From the NCBI RefSeq assembly GCF_002865645.1, contig NW_020194525.1, forward strand, positions 157,125 through 221,124: a stretch of DNA of 64,000 bases, in the 5' to 3' direction. The first letter of the stretch is position 1; the number at the start of each line of letters is the position of its first letter. Below, one piece after another: positions 1-12,462 of this stretch. Source of the DNA: Hyaloscypha bicolor E. Its lineage: Eukaryota > Ascomycota > Leotiomycetes > Helotiales > Hyaloscyphaceae. Position numbers and translations under genes: made by a program. The notes beneath the pieces are model-generated. The model saw only the letters and a program-made list of their open reading frames with translations, ran no database searches and had not been told where the DNA came from.

Positions 1-3000
1 TAAAAAACCTAACTAGTAAAAAGATTACTAAATTTATTTAGAAAGAAATTATATATTAATATAATTTAGTTAAATAGCTTAAGATAAATAATAAATCGGA
101 ATTTAAAGAAATAGTAATTTAGGAATTTAATAAACTAGAAATTAATAAAATTAATATTTTAGCTTATAATTCTAAAAGAAATAATATAATTAAAAATAAA
201 GATAACTAATTATTTAAGTATTTATTATTATATATTTTATTTATTAATTAAGTTATTATATATAAATTAACTAGATTTCCTTTTTATATATAATTTATAT
301 TAAGAAAATTGTATTATTTATAGAAATATATTTTCTAATCTAGAAAATATCTAAATAAAATAAAGTCTATTTCTAAAAAGAATTTAATTTTTATATATAA
401 TATTAAATTAAAAAATTAAAAAATTAAAAATTATTATATTATTAGCTTAACTTATATTAAATAAAATATATAAATTAATTAAAGAAATATTATATATTAG
501 AAAAGCTTAATAATATTATATTTTAAAAAATATATAATAAAAATTAATTTAAATAGTTTATTAAAAGAAATAAATTCTAGTATTTTTTTAAAAATGAAAT
601 TAATAATAAATATATAATTAAAAAAGAAAATAATTATAGAATATTATAAATAAAATAATATTTAAAAAATTAAAAAAGCTATTAGTAGTATTATATATAT
701 TTTAGAATTATTTAAATTAAAAATATATATATATATATATATTTCTTTTATAAAGAATTAAAAAAATATATTTAATAATAAAAGTTTTTTTTAATTTAGA
801 AAAAAGTTTATTATTTTTTGTTTTCTTTTTTCTAATTATTATTTATAGCTTTTAGAGAATATTATTATTAAATAAGTTTTATTATTATTTATTTCTTATT
901 ATTATTTAATTAATACTATTATTATATATTTTACTAAATAGTATTTTTAATATAAAAATAATTAAAAAATAAAAAAATAATTATATAAACTTTTAATTTC
1001 GAAATAAATATTTTTTTAATATATTTTAATAATATAAATAATTAGAATATATATATAATAAAAAAAAGATCTTTTATATATTTCTAAAAAAGAAAGAAAT
1101 ACTAAATTAAAGCCTTTAGGAATTTTATTTACTTTTTTATTAGTTATAAGCTTAATTATAATATTTATAAATCTTAATCTTAATTTAAATTATTATTATA
1201 AATATATTTATAATATTTAAATAAAAGTTATATATAAAAGAAATCTTATTAAATCTAATAATTATTTTGGAAAATATATAATATTATATAATTATAGCTA
1301 TATTTAAAATTTATATTAAGGCTTAATTAATATATTATATAATTTTATTTTTATATTAAAAGAATCTTTTTTATATAAAACTTATTTTTTAATTATAATA
1401 CTATTTCTTTATTAGAAATTTATAATTTTTTTAAAAAGCTAATATAATTTATTAATTCGAAATATTTAATTTTCTTATATATTATATTAATATTTATATT
1501 AATTATTTTAAACTTAATAATAATATTATAAATTTTATTTATATTATTTTATAGTTTTTTTTATAGCTTTTAAATTCTTTAATATTTTTTTTTTAATAAA
1601 AATACTATTTTAAAATTCTAATTAAGTAAATAGTTTTTTATTATATAAAATTAATTTTAATAAATCTTAAATAATTATTATTAGTTTTTAAAAAAATATA
1701 AATTAGTTTTAAAAGAAATAATATCTTATTTTAATTCATTTATTTTAATTTCTTTTTTATTAATATTTATTTTATATTTTCCTAATACTTTTAATATATC
1801 TTTATATTTTATTTTTATTATATTTTTTTAAATATATATATTAGTATTATAAAACCGGGTTTTTAGATTTAAAAAATAAAATAAAATAATTTTATTTCGA
1901 GAATTTTAAACTAAAAAGAAAAGCTTATAAATATAAGAATTTAATATTTTAAATATTAACTAGTTAAATATATTATTATAATTATATAATACTAAATTTA
2001 TTAATAAAATAATATTATATAATAATTAGTATTTTTTTCTATTATAAAAGCTTAATATTATATTTTATTTTTTATAATTATTTCTAATTTATAATTATAT
2101 TATTTTAAATATATTTATTTTCTCTATTATATATATTATTATTTTAGTTTTATTTCTTTATTAGAAAAAAAAACTCGAATATATATAATATTTTTATATA
2201 ATCTAAATCTATTTTAATTTATTTTTTATTTTAAGAAATATTTAAAAGAAATTCTTATAATTTCGAAGATTTTTGATTTTATAACCTATAATTATTATAT
2301 TAATAATATTTATATAATTTTTTAAAGAATAATAAAATAGCTAAAAAATAAATTTCTTAATTTAATAAAATATAATAATTAGTTTTTATAAGTTATAATA
2401 TTATTAAAAGCCTATAAATTAATAATATTAAAGTTTAGAATATTAAAAGAGCTTAAATATTTATAAAAAGCTTATTAATACTAGAAAAAATAATTATAAT
2501 TATTAAATTTAATATAAATATCTTTAATAAATTAAATAATATATATAATAAGCTTTTAAAATAAAAAACCTTTATTAGAAATAGAACTAGACTAGAATTA
2601 ATTAAAAAGAAACTAAAGAATTATTAAACTAATAATAAAGAATTTAAAAATATTATTAAAAGTATTACTAAAATTAAATAAGAAAAGTTTAATAAAATTA
2701 AAACTATAATAAATAATCTAGAAATCAAGAATTAAAATAGAATTATATTATATAATAAAGCTTTTATCTAATATATTAATAATATTTTAATAACCTTAAT
2801 AATATATATATAAAAAGTTATAATCTTTTTTTAAAATAAAAGTTTTAATATATAAGGCTATTTAGTTAATTAATAAAGCTATTTTAAAATATATTAAAAA
2901 TAAGAAATATTAAAATATTAGTATATTTATTAAATTGGATATTATTAAAATATTTAAATATATTAAAACTATTTTGGGATCTAGAGAATTAGTTTTTAAA

Positions 3001-6000
3001 TTATTATTAGCTAATAATCTTAAAACTAAATAATATACTTTTAATATTTTTAGAGTTTTTATTAAAAAATATTATAATAATAAATCTTTTTCTGGCTTTT
3101 ATAATTAGTCTAGAAAATAAACTCTTATTATAATTTTAGTAATAATTTAATTAAATTAAACTAATAAAACTAGAAATAATCTAATAAAGCCTATTATTAG
3201 TATTATTAATAAAACTAGTAAAGCTAATATAATTAATTAAGAAGCTAAAAAAAATTAAAAAATAAACTAAGTCTAAAACTTCTAATAAATAATATAAATC
3301 TAAATACTAGTTCAAATATGAAATTAGTAATATATTAAGAAATAAAATGAAATAAAATAAAAAAAAATTAATAATATTAATAATATATTTAAATATTATA
3401 CTTATAAAATATTAGCTAAATAGAAGCTAATATTTAATTATTAAAATAATTATATAATAGTATTCTGGAATTCATTTATAAATAAGAATATTATAGAATT
3501 ATTATTAAATTCTTTAAAGCTTTTTATAAAATATATTTTTAGTAATTTACTAATATTTTCTTTATTTAGATAATTAATATTAAGCTTATAAATATTTTAA
3601 AAATAATTACTAAGATTTATAAAATTATTAAAAATAAGAAATATATTTCTATTATTTAAATAAATAAGAAAATATAGAATTATTTTTTAAAAAATAAAAA
3701 GATTATAAATTATAAATATAAATATTAGGTTTCTAATTAATTTCGCCCGAATTTATAATTCTAATTTAATATTATAGCTTTTATTTCTGAATTTAGTATT
3801 TCTAATCTAAATATAAATAATTATATTTATAAAAAGAATTATTTAAAATAAACTAAAAAACTTAATATTTATAAGCTTTTAATAGAAAAAATAGAAATAC
3901 TATAATTTTATTTCTAAAAAAAAGTATTAAAATATAGAAATCTAAATTATAGTTACTTTATTTTAATTTTTTAATTTTTAATAATAAATCTCTTAATACG
4001 GCTTGAACTTTATAAAATATTAGCTAAATATTCTATTTATCTAATTATTTATTTTTAGTTAGTCTAATATTATATTTCTAGAAATATTAATTATTATTAA
4101 TATAAAGATAATATTAATAATCTAGCTCTTATTAAAATTCTAAATAGTGAGTTTTTCTTTAGTAAAAAAAATGAAATAAATATTAGTTATATATTTTTTA
4201 TAAATTATAAAAAGGCAGTTTCTCTTAATAAAAAAGTTCTTAAAAGTATTAATTACTTTTTTATTTATAATAATTTCGATTTGAAAAATATAAAGAAATT
4301 AAATAAATATTTAATAAAAGAAAGAAAAAGAAAACATTTAAATATAAAATATTTAACTAGATAAATAAATGCCTTTAGCTAAATAATTTATAAACCTAGA
4401 ATAATAATTAAAAAATAGCTTAATAATAATTTATTATTCGAAAAGCTATTTATTTGAAATATATTAATATAATTTATAATATAATTCGCTATAATAAGCT
4501 ATTTTAATATCTAGTTATAAAGGCTAAAATTAACTAATAATTAAAAGTAAATACTAAATAATAAAAGGAATTATATTATATTTAATATAAGAATATAATT
4601 AAATAAATTCGAATTATTTTTAAGTAAGTTCGAGAATATAAAATAAGATTATTTAAAAATAATAAATTATATTAAAAATATATTAAAAAGGAATTAGAAA
4701 TATTAATAAAAGAAAATTCTAACTATTTTATTATTTTGAATTCTAAATAGGAATTTTTTATTAGTTTTTAGTATTTAGGAAATAAATATAAATAAATAAG
4801 AATTTAGATATAATATAATAAGTTATACTTTATTAAAATTACTTTATTTTAATAGTTTTAATATTTTAGTAATATAATAAAAGTTAGGGCCTTTTATATA
4901 TAACTTGCGGGAATTATATAAGAAAGCTAGCTTTTTTATAATTCTAAAAAGTAATTTCTTTTCTATATTTAATTAATTAAGCTTTTATATATTATATATT
5001 ATTTATATTTTATTATTTATATCTTTAATTTTATTATTTTATTATTAAATCACGTTTTATATTCTAATATACTTTATATAGGTTTTTATTTTATTTTAGT
5101 TTCCTTTTTATACTATTTAAAGCTATTTTATTTAATTCGAAAAATTTTTAATAAAAAACTAGAAACTTTAAAAGCTATTATAAGAACTAAAAACTTCGGG
5201 AATTAATTACTAATATATAATAATTTAATTAAAGAAGTTATTTCTAATATTATAAGCCAGGTTTTTATATAAAGAAAACTACTAGTTTTATTTTTATATA
5301 AGCTAAATATATATAAACTATATATCCTATAGCTATAATATAATAGGAATACAAATATAAAGTAATATATAGAAAGAATAGGCTTTTATAATATAAAATT
5401 ATAATATATAAATAAAAGATAAAATTAAAAATTAAAAATTAATTTATTTATTAGTTTTCTAAGAATTAAAAAAAAAAGCAGGAAATATATATAAAACTAG
5501 ATATATAAATATCCGGGAATTACCTAATTATATTATATAATTAATAGAAGTAAAATCCCTATTATAATAATAATAAAAGTTATATAATTAAGTTTAAACC
5601 ACGGGTTTAATTTATTATTCTAGTATTTAAAAGCTATTATTTTTTAGAATTATTTATTATAAATAGTTTTAAAAAGACTATAATTTATATAAAAATAAAT
5701 CCTAGTAATTAAATACTAGAATTTAATTACTAATATATAAAAAATGCGAAATATTTATTTTTATAATAATTAAAAACTAGTATTTAAAGTAATATAAATA
5801 AATATTCACGTAATAGCCGCATATAATAAACTAGCCTAATTAGATAAACCTCTAGTTTAATATTACTCTAATACTATATCTTTATTTAATTAAATAGTAA
5901 TATTACTTAATAAGTAAAATAAAAGAAATTAAGATTTTAAAAAATATAACTAGTTTATTATTATAGAAAATTAGTATTTAAGTCGTTTTATATAAGCTTT

Positions 6001-6170
6001 AACTTATCTTTACTAGAGCTACTTAATAAATACTTGTATTATTTAATTATTAAATGAATTTTAATTTATTATTATTATATAATAGCTACTTATAACTACT
6101 TATATTACTTATAAATATATATTCTACTTTATTCAAATTTTTAGGATATTATGCTACTTATATTCTACTC
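1..6170. repeat. AT-rich RIP-degraded block, no intact gene
   Basis: The sequence is almost entirely A and T, with CA and TG dinucleotides nearly absent and no open frame of useful length on either strand. This is the signature expected when repeat-induced point mutation converts C to T at CpA in duplicated DNA. I tried reading some frames through stop codons and recognised no protein. The block ends sharply near 6170, where base composition returns to normal. It is most likely a pile of dead transposons; the families cannot be named from the sequence alone. Confidence 0.85.
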
Positions 6171-6173
6171 ACG

Positions 6174-6197
6174 CTACTCATGAATATTCATGAGTAG
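6174..6197. repeat. Perfect 24-bp palindrome at block boundary
   Basis: The 24 bases are their own reverse complement, centred on AATATT with CTACTCATG arms. The symmetry continues imperfectly outward to roughly 6160-6211. The bases just upstream hold loose tandem variants of CTACTTAT. It sits exactly where the AT-rich block gives way to the gene island. Confidence 0.85.
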
Positions 6198-6490
6198 TAT
6201 GAGTAATATGAGTAGTTCTTTGACACACTGACTTTATATCGTGCTGGCGTTGCTCGTGAGGCGCTACTATAACTACGCAGTATAGGAACGCTGTGACCAC
6301 TGAGGCTGGGATTGCAAATCAATTCAGAAGGAATGTAAGAGCAGGGGTCAGTGGCGTAGACGTTGACAATATTGCGGTCCTCTTTGGACAGGAGAGGAAC
6401 GGTCCTGGAACCATCAAGGCTAGTCTCTCAATTACTTATCACTCTCGTTATCTCGAGGGAAAGGCTCGTATAGAGAGCCTTCTCTAACCA
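6198..6490. other. Spacer without recognised gene
   Basis: Base composition is normal. One 64-codon open frame lies on the plus strand (6293-6487), but it matches no family I recognise and has no splice context, so I do not call it a gene. Confidence 0.5.
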
Positions 6491-6735
6491 CCAGGGGGTG
6501 CAGGAATACGTGGGCACCCGCAATCAAGCGAGAATTATCAAAATGAGTACAATTTCAACTATTTACAGCTCTTAATCACCACAACTCACTCTTAAGAAGC
6601 TTCCCACCTTGCTTAATAAGGTCCTGGCATCGCTGTGGCATCTCTGCAATACGTGCACGTATCTCGTCCATTGTAATCCTGTCCCACTCTTGCAAAATGG
6701 CCTTAAGCTCCTCAATGATATATATAGCAAAATTT
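6491..6735 (-). mobile_element. Truncated Tc1/mariner element, 3' end only
   Basis: Read on the minus strand, about 6727 down to 6580 encodes the conserved end of fungal Tc1/mariner DDE transposases: EWDRITMDEIRARIAEMPQRC, then GGKLLKSELW and a stop. Downstream on the same strand, near 6494-6545, lies a GC-richer stretch opening CAGGGGGTGCAGGAATACG on the plus strand, which looks like the element's terminal repeat. The other terminal repeat and most of the transposase are missing. The remnant abuts the 3' end of the patatin fusion gene, whose stop is at 6801. It shows few signs of RIP. Confidence 0.75.
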
Positions 6736-6800
6736 TGTTGGTAATTTCAAAAAGAGGTTCAGAACCTAGAAGAAATTAAAACTGAAGATGGCGGTGGCCA

Positions 6801-9800
6801 CTAGACCACAAGTCGGAACATACTCCTTCTTCTCGGCGGCTGAGCTCTCACACCTCTGACTGTGAAAGCATCATCAGAGGTCATCTCTGATGGCGCCAGA
6901 GCCGGACTAGTATCATCAAGCTCAAAGAATCCCTCCTGGGCTAGCTGATCGATAGAGTTTCGACGACGTTGGGTCCACTGGGCAACATCATCAGGAGACG
7001 CTGGGAAGGCAGTTGAAGACGACGATCCTTCCCTGAGGTTTGATGAAGACTTAACTCTTCGGAGGGAAGCATTGGCGGATGCTTCTGGTGAGGTGTTGGC
7101 TGATTGGGGCTTGGCCGCGTGTCTGCGCCGACGGCGGGCTGGTGCTTTGAGCGAACCGCTGGTGCGAATGACTGCGGTACGCGTCTGGGGTTCTGGAATT
7201 TATATGAGCTAGGGCTGCTTGATAGGAGTGAAACTGGTTTTAAAATGACTTACGTTGTGGGATATCTTCAATCATCAGTGTTCTCGGAAATCCGCTAATG
7301 GGTAGATGCGAGTTCGAAGCAAAGGGGTATCCGTCATCCTGGAGACAAAGCGATATTGATATTTCGGCGAGTTGCTTTACAACAACGATTTGAACTCGGT
7401 CCATTATGAAACGTCCTTTCAAAACCATGTCTTTAACAATCTCTTCGGTAATAGGTAGTTTCTGGACGGTGTCCCAGTTTTGAGAATCTTCGATGACGAA
7501 ATATGGCTCAAAGTTGCCTTTGAAGCATTTCACCAAGTACCGACCCAGGGCTTTTGTCTCCTCTGTGCCGATATGAAACCGGCAAAACAAAAATCCTACA
7601 ACGAAAGTATTAGAGAATTGTATCACGAGTGTGCTCTAGATTCAAGACTACACACCGTAACACTCGTAGCCTCCTTCTCGTTCCTTGGTCGAAGCTTCTG
7701 TCTTTTCGAAGAAGAAAGTGCTGGCGATCAAACGATGAGCGATCTCTTTGACACGAGCATTCGTGTGAATTTGCTCATATGCGGCCTTCTGTACATCAGG
7801 CATTCTCTCCACGTCATCCAGTTTCGGAACTGGAAAGCCGAGATCAGGATTGAGTCGAATGTATCGCTGCCGGGAGAAGTCGACACGGAAATCGTTCCAG
7901 ATCTTTGTACAGTTCAGAATATTGTCGAAAACTGAAGTGGCTGTGTTCCACAGCTGACCTAGGGCCGTAAAATTTCGAACTGTTGGCACCGGCACATTGG
8001 GTGTTGGCATGGGTTCCTCTTTCCTGGAGCGATTCAATTCCTTCCGCCGGATGAGGCCACTCCCTTTGGAAGGCGAACTTGGATCCTCTGCACGGCCATG
8101 GTGACCCGTTCCAATTGAAAGAAAGATATCAGGCTCTCTATTGCTGACGTCCTTCCAGATTAACATCCTCTCTTGATGAGCAATCTTCACAGGGTTGTTG
8201 TGGTAAAGTGCACCATCAATATAACCGTTCTTGGTCTCGTTTTTGATGAAGTTCTTGAAGTAGGGGGGAGCAGCGGAGGTAGCTCGGGCACTGATAATGT
8301 CAGTTTTGTTTTTCTGTTCCTCAAGCAACTCGAAGGATAACTTACGCTTCCCAAGTCTTCAACTCTGTCATTGGTCCATCTTGACGCTCGAATTTGTAAG
8401 GCCCTAAAGAGGAAGATGATCAACTTTAGCCACTCAAAATAATATATTCAACTTACGATAATCTCGTGGATCTCTCTGGTCTGGTCGATTATAGTTTGCA
8501 AGGAGGATTGGCTGCTGATCGAGTACTGTCGTGGACGTGACCGCCACTTTGATCATGTGCCCCTCCTGGCTGGAACCACCAAACAGTGGGCGGTCTTGGA
8601 AAGAAGCCTGCAATGCAGCCTCAAGAGGCTTCGTTTTATATCTGCTGCCATGGTTCGCTGTTGTAAGAAGACCAATTACAGGAATGTTGATGAATTCTCG
8701 TGGGACGAATGCTTGCCCACATAAGCCAGTGAATTTGTTGATGCACTCCTCAACAGACCAATTCTCGACTCCAAGGCCCAACGCAATGATACCACCGGTG
8801 CTGTGGGAGTTAGACAGTAATTCGGGGACGTTGAAATGGTTGGCATGTTACCTAGTGCCCACAATCAGATCGAAAAATGCCTGAATGGGCAACTCGCCGC
8901 CAAGTGCCTTTTCGATGGCTCGTAAGACTTCTAGCTCAACGATGCCGCGACATCCACCCCTGATATGTTGTTAGCAAGGTTTAGCCTCGATCATAAGCTT
9001 CGATTGGAGATACCCATCAAGACTGAGAATCCGTGTCCCCGCGTGCAAGGGTTTGACCTTGATCCTCCAAGGGAAATCGTTCAGAAATTCCGTTTCGACG
9101 AGGTGTAGAGGACAAGAGTCCAGTTTTATTACCGTCTTTTCGTATTGCTGGCCATATGCTTTGACGCAGGGCGTACAAAGAACGTGACCACAGGGAAGGG
9201 GATGTTCCGGGAGCTCTCTCAGGCATGAAAAGCATGTTGAGTGACTGACAAAATGGTACACATCGCCGACATTTTGATAGAACAGGTTCATGTACTGTCT
9301 GTGAACTTCTGACGCAGCTTCTTCTTCTGTGAGCCTCTTTCGTCTGAATGTCAGGTCGTAGACTTCTTGTTGAATTTTCTTGAGGTTAGCCCGAATCTCA
9401 TCGATGAATCGATCAGCGTAATCATCGAACACGAAATCAGACTGATATCCACCTGCCCCAATGATTTTGCCGGCGCTGTTCTGGTGGCCTTTGGGATTGT
9501 GGCCGGACTTCATGTTACAGCATTTGCCATACTGATTCCTGTAGGAACATGGCCAGTACATGTTGCAAAAGTTAAATAAGGCATCCTCGCAAAGCTCGGC
9601 GTAGAAATCATCTAGCAACTGCTCTGTTGAACCTTGGTCATATCAACATCTCTGGCTCAAAGTACATCTCAATCCAAGCTCACCTAGAAAACTCTGACGC
9701 GCAGAAGTGAGCATCAAGCACGAGGCCACCATGTTGCTAAGCTCGGAAAATATCTTGGCTCCATCGTATGGGTCAGCAAAATGATTGTGCTCTCTAACAG

Positions 9801-11535
9801 CGATGGCGAGTTTCAAAATGTTGCCTCCGATGTCACGTGGTATTGGGTTGTTCTTGACTGCTTCCTTGACAAAGTCGAATGGGACGTTGAGATTCTGAGA
9901 GAAGTGGTCGAAAGCGGATTGAAGAAAAACTTGCAGCTTTTCATCGGTGGATATCATTCGAACTCGTTTTTTCGTCCAGTGTGAAAGCTCGCAGCACCTC
10001 TTGATCTCGGTGTGCAATTTTCCAATCTGATCATTGATGAGCATGTATCGCCCATGGGTCGGTATTCTGATGACGGTAACCGAAGAGTAGTAGCACTCCA
10101 AGAGATCTTTGGTTGTTTTGATTGGGCGACCCCTTTGATTCCATATCCGGGCGTATTCTGCAAAGCGTGGCACGCGTGCAATCGCACCTTCGATGTCTGA
10201 CATCAAGATTCTGGTGGCCTCTTCGATGTCCCATTGCTTGTCATCTATGGTAAGTTCGGTGGCATTCAGGGCGATTACAACGTGAGGAAGTGCCGGTTGA
10301 TTCAAGGAACTTTCGATTGATGCTGATGCCCAATCAAGTAGTTTCTCTAGCACTACCGATTCGAAGACCCTACAAGGTCAGACGTTGGCAAGGTAGAAGA
10401 CGGGATGTAACTCACTTTGAGTTTCGCAGAACGAATACAACTACATCCGAGAACGTATACAGTAGACGAGGATAGAGCTCTGTCACAGCATACTCTCTCT
10501 TTCGAGTTTCTGGAGTGGTTGCCCATATGATATCTCGTTGTGAGCTATGAGCGACCTTACGGATTCGACGACGGAATGTTGGATCGTTTTTCGCACTGGT
10601 AGCTCGCGCAGCCTGCGGAGCAGCATCATCACGTATCTTATATCTTGCTCCTCTTGGAACATTTTCGCCTCCATCGAGACCCTCGCAATCCGCATACAGC
10701 ATCGGCTTGGCGCTGTAGTAAGTGGCTGGGTCAGAGTATAAGTGTACATCCCCTGAGGTTGGGAGGTTATCTCCAGTCGCGCCTGTTACTGGCGAAGGGA
10801 ATTTCGACTCGTGGGCAATGTTCATCTCGTTTTCTTGGTTATCGATTAACATCTTGACCAGGGTACTCTTTCCGGCTCCTGTTCGGGAAGAGGTCAGATG
10901 GTCAGCACTTGGTACCTTGGACAAAATCTATCAATGGAACACTAACCCGTTTGTCCTATGAAAGACACAAGTTGAGGATATCGAACATTGATCTGGCTCG
11001 TGCGACTTTGAGCCATGATTGTCGCATATCTCTCATAGTCCCGAAATATGGGGAGATTTGCGGAGTCGCGAGCAATACCGAACCAAGTGGTATCTTCATC
11101 ATTCTGATGCTCCTTAATCTTGTCCTCCGCAGTTCTTTTGGGATCAAGAATCATTCGCAGACGCTCAACCACCTTTCGATCGGTTTTCTCGTGAGGTTTG
11201 CCATCAAACCCCACGGCGCCTGGTCGATGTGCTCGCTCTTTTCCCCAACAGTCATCACAGAACGAATCGTTGTTGCATTGAATGCAAGTCCATGTTCTGA
11301 CATTTCTCTGACAGACATCGCAAGGACAAGTCATCGAGCTGCTTCGCGAAGGAGCTCGAACGGATGCTGCGGCGGCGGGTTGGAAAGAGCTGATCGAAAG
11401 CTGGGACGGCGGCCGGTCACGGGCGGTGTCTCCAGCAGTGGCAGAGCCGAAGTGATCGGCAGACGATTGACTTCGTAACGAGGAATAGAATGTGGAAGAC
11501 CGACTCGGGGTATCGCGAGAGAAGGGGGGTGCCAT
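6801..11535 (-). CDS. B-box / GTPase-like / RING / patatin phospholipase fusion protein
   Basis: Ten inferred exons encode 1408 aa: 11535-10947, 10878-10416, 10369-9684, 9623-9014, 8959-8852, 8800-8457, 8403-8346, 8290-7656, 7595-7254 and 7192-6801. Every junction has GT/AG and phases agree. Residues 1-70 are Ser-rich. A B-box-like zinc finger (CDVC, CIQC, FCDDCW) spans about 72-117. A Walker A motif GQTGAGKST, split by intron 1, lies near 195, followed by DCEG as a likely G3 motif. A RING-like finger (CFSC, PCGH, CTPC, SCPLH) is near 710-755. The patatin domain starts near 780 with DGGGCRG, has the nucleophile motif GTSTG (Ser about 819, codon split by an intron) and the aspartate motif YIDGAL near 977. 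The tail is Ser/Arg rich. Patatins hydrolyse membrane lipids. It is divergent from the caspase/RasGEF gene. The exon-4 acceptor could instead give a start at 9632, adding three residues. Confidence 0.85.
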
Positions 11536-12462
11536 ATTGAAGCCTTACCACGAAGTTGTTTTGGACAAGATGGAGAAGCATCGTGAAGGGAACAGGCGAG
11601 GGAAGAGGGTGTCAGCTCATCTTCCCGCACTCGTTCACCGGCAGCAGGGCCTCCCATTGCTTGAGCCTCAAGCCCAGCACACCATCATGAGAGGGGCCCA
11701 GCAAAAAGTAGGGATCGTGGCGCCCCAGCCTTGCGGTTCGTGCCGTATGAGTGGGTAGCACTTGCATAAACCACGCGTAATCGCCACACAAACCTCCGAA
11801 ACATATCCTATGGTTCGTGCCAATTCCATGGTTGCGCTATTTGCAAGGCTTAGTAAAAGGCACAAGAGCAATAAACGTGCGTTATATCCAAGAAGGCGAG
11901 TACGCGCGCAGGGCTGCAAGATAGCATATAAGAAATAAGACATTATATAGAAAAACTTACAGAATTAATGATTTTGCAGCATAGGAGGCCAGAAGGGGTT
12001 CAAACAGTTCTCTCTTTGCATTAGCACCCGTTCTAGGGTCTGCCCAGAGAGGGTGCTTATATATCTAAAAGAGAGTCGAGATCAAAAATTACCGCTTTGA
12101 CCGTACACCCATGTTCTAGGAATACGAAGCGAGCAGAACACGGGGGGGTACAGGGATTGGCAGGGGCACACTCCTTTTGTATCTATAGAAAGGGTTAGCC
12201 TCATGTGGGGAGGCAGGTCATTGGCCGAAGATAGCGGTCTCGCTGCGGGTTGCTCCTTCCGCTCACCGATCGGCATTAGTAAAGCTACAACATGTTTTTC
12301 ACCATTCCCACATTGCAATACAATCAATCATTTGTGCATCGCGACCACTAGCAGGCACCGCAGAGCCATTTCGCTGGATTGTGAGATGGTGACTCTACAA
12401 ATACGCAAGCTGGAAGATTGTGACACTCGATTCGAGCATAGCATGCTGAGATCGCCACCAAC
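11536..12462. promoter_or_regulatory. Shared upstream region of two divergent genes
   Basis: About 930 bp separate the two start codons, which point away from each other. I see no convincing gene here; the open frames on both strands are short and unrelated to known proteins. A TATATAT stretch near 12057-12063 precedes the plus-strand gene. Any co-regulation through this region is inferred only from the arrangement. Confidence 0.45.

Noticed and set aside
2560..3300. Possible reverse-transcriptase YxDD motif in the first AT block
   Set aside because: Reading through RIP stops gave only a YINN-like string with no flanking RT pattern; A/T-only sequence produces such matches by chance.
8531..8884. 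Plus-strand open frames across the patatin gene (also 7480-7935, 9367-9579, 10909-11478)
   Set aside because: They are antisense to exons whose minus-strand reading has clear domains and consistent splicing.
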